Below are positions 6,696 to 7,699 of a DNA stretch of 7,699 nt, piece after piece; within the stretch, counting starts at the first letter, position 1; each line of letters opens with the position of its first letter. The notes under the pieces are model-generated. The model saw nothing but the letters and a program-made list of their open reading frames with translations, was not told where the DNA came from and searched no databases. Source of the stretch: an uncultured Litorilinea sp. (GTDB lineage: Bacteria; Chloroflexota; Anaerolineae; Caldilineales; Caldilineaceae); NCBI GenBank assembly GCA_946885925.1, contig CAMPHP010000122.1:1-7699 (forward strand). The letters run 5' to 3'. Made by a program: the position numbers and the translations under genes.

Positions 6696-7699
6696 ATGAA
6701 GCGTGTCCTTATTTTGATGAGCAAGACGGGTGGCGGCCATCTTGCCAGTGCACAGGCGATTCAGGATATTTTTGCCGCACAATATGGTGAGGCGGTCGAG
6801 GCGACCATTGTTGACCTCCTCATGGACTATTTGCCATGGCCCATGCGTGAAGCGCCAAAAAGCTATGGTTGGATTGCCAACCGTACGCCTTGGCTATGGA
6901 GTACGCTTTATCGCGCAGGGCATACCTCGTGGCTGGCCGATCCGATTATTGGGGCCACAGTGCGTCTCTCGGCATCGTCCATTATGGAATTGTTTGTGAA
7001 TTACCGCCCTGACCTAATTGTCTCTGTGCATCCGTTGGTGCAGGAATTGGCATTTCATGCCTTAGAACGTCTTCGTGCCAAAATCCCCTATGCCATTGTT
7101 GTGACCGATCTGGCAACCGTGCATCCACTTTGGTTTCACCCTGATGCAACACGTTGCTATGTTGCCAGTGAAAGCGCGTTTCAAGCTGGGCTGGAAGCTG
7201 GCATGGTTGCAGACCAGTTGCGTATGTACGGGCTGCCCGTCCGTCCAGTTTTTGCAGAACCGGCGCGCCCGCGCAGCGAATTGCGCGCCGAATTGGGAAT
7301 GGACCCAGATCTGCCTGCCGTATTGTTGGTTGGTGGTGGTGATGGCATTGGCCGCGTTGCGGTCATCGCCCGTGCTATTGGAAAGCAATTGGGTGCATGG
7401 GGTAAACCCTTGGGGCAGATGATTGTGGTCTGTGGGCGCAACCGGCGGCTGCAAACCACGCTAGCTCATGAGAAGTGGACAATTCCTGTGCAGGTTCATG
7501 GGTTCGTAAGTAATATGTCAGATTGGATGGCCGCATCTGATTGTATAGTGACAAAGGCAGGACCTGGAACGATTGCCGAATCACTGATTCGTGGCCTGCC
7601 TATTTTGCTCAGCGGGTATATTCCTGGACAGGAAGAGGGGAATGTACCCTATGTGGTTGAGAATAAGGTCGGGGTCTTTGCCAGAGAGCCAGCTGCGAT
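6696..7699 (+). CDS. MGDG synthase/MurG-like diacylglycerol glycosyltransferase (GT28), 3' end outside window
   Basis: The frame from ATG 6696 stays open for 334 codons to the window edge, so the C-terminus is missing. It starts MKRVLILMSKTGGGHLASAQAI, the GGGH-x-xSA signature of the MGDG synthase N-terminal domain (about 14-180, including VSVHPLVQELAF at 109-120, VVTDLATVHPLWFHPD at 135-150 and YGLPVRPVF at 178-186). The GT28 C-terminal donor domain follows, with LLVGGGDGIG (210-219), TKAGPGTIAESL (286-297) and GQEEGN (311-316), as in MurG and processive diacylglycerol glycosyltransferases. Members transfer galactose or glucose from UDP-sugars to diacylglycerol at the membrane surface; some related proteins act on other lipids. 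It is not MurG itself, whose N-terminal domain differs. It lies 67 bases after the glycosylphosphotransferase gene on the same strand with no terminator between, so co-transcription is plausible. No Shine-Dalgarno precedes the ATG. Confidence 0.88.
   Translation, partial: MKRVLILMSKTGGGHLASAQAIQDIFAAQYGEAVEATIVDLLMDYLPWPMREAPKSYGWIANRTPWLWSTLYRAGHTSWLADPIIGATVRLSASSIMELFVNYRPDLIVSVHPLVQELAFHALERLRAKIPYAIVVTDLATVHPLWFHPDATRCYVASESAFQAGLEAGMVADQLRMYGLPVRPVFAEPARPRSELRAELGMDPDLPAVLLVGGGDGIGRVAVIARAIGKQLGAWGKPLGQMIVVCGRNRRLQTTLAHEKWTIPVQVHGFVSNMSDWMAASDCIVTKAGPGTIAESLIRGLPILLSGYIPGQEEGNVPYVVENKVGVFAREPAA

Noticed and set aside
7062..7584. Several open frames on both strands at the right end
   Set aside because: They lie across the continuous GT28 frame that begins at 6696, which has clear family motifs throughout; the others have no recognisable domain and are overlaps.

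Overview
The window looks like a chromosomal segment from a bacterium of moderate GC content. The protein style suggests Chloroflexota, perhaps a Caldilinea-like lineage: DEEPYN/WQN-type GT4 enzymes, a Thr/Pro/Glu-rich lipoprotein, and several plus-strand genes without a clear Shine-Dalgarno sequence. This is a judgement from family resemblance only; there is no rRNA or other marker gene to confirm it. The main theme is cell-surface glycan and glycolipid synthesis.

Layout. Bases 1-251 hold the C-terminal end of an unrecognised Cys-containing protein, followed by a Rho-independent terminator (312-346). A 411-base non-coding stretch (252-662) carries repeated elements: a 14-bp tandem duplication, three TGTGGGATAT elements and a 21-bp palindrome. 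Two overlapping GT4 glycosyltransferase genes follow (663-1844 and 1837-3012) and probably form one transcription unit. A 376-base convergent intergenic region (3013-3388) holds two more copies of the palindrome and a bidirectional terminator. A minus-strand lipoprotein gene (4711 down to 3389) comes next. A 396-base divergent intergenic region (4712-5107) contains short direct repeats that may be regulatory. Then come a membrane polyprenyl-phosphate glycosylphosphotransferase (5108-6628) and, 67 bases later, a MurG/MGDG-synthase-like diacylglycerol glycosyltransferase (6696 to beyond the right edge).

How the genes may work together (inference). The polyprenyl glycosylphosphotransferase would load the first sugar-1-phosphate onto undecaprenyl phosphate at the inner face of the membrane. 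The two GT4 enzymes would add further sugars from activated donors. The GT28-like enzyme would glycosylate a membrane diacylglycerol or a similar lipid. No flippase, polymerase or chain-length regulator lies in the window, so the rest of such a locus must be elsewhere.

The least ordinary items are two families of short interspersed repeats and the lipoprotein. One repeat family, TGTGGGATATT, lies upstream of the first GT gene and inside its 3' coding end. The other, a TTTGTTGGG palindrome, brackets the two-GT cassette. The lipoprotein carries an internally duplicated C-terminal domain with paired cysteines. I saw no CRISPR array, tRNA, rRNA, transposase or integrase gene.
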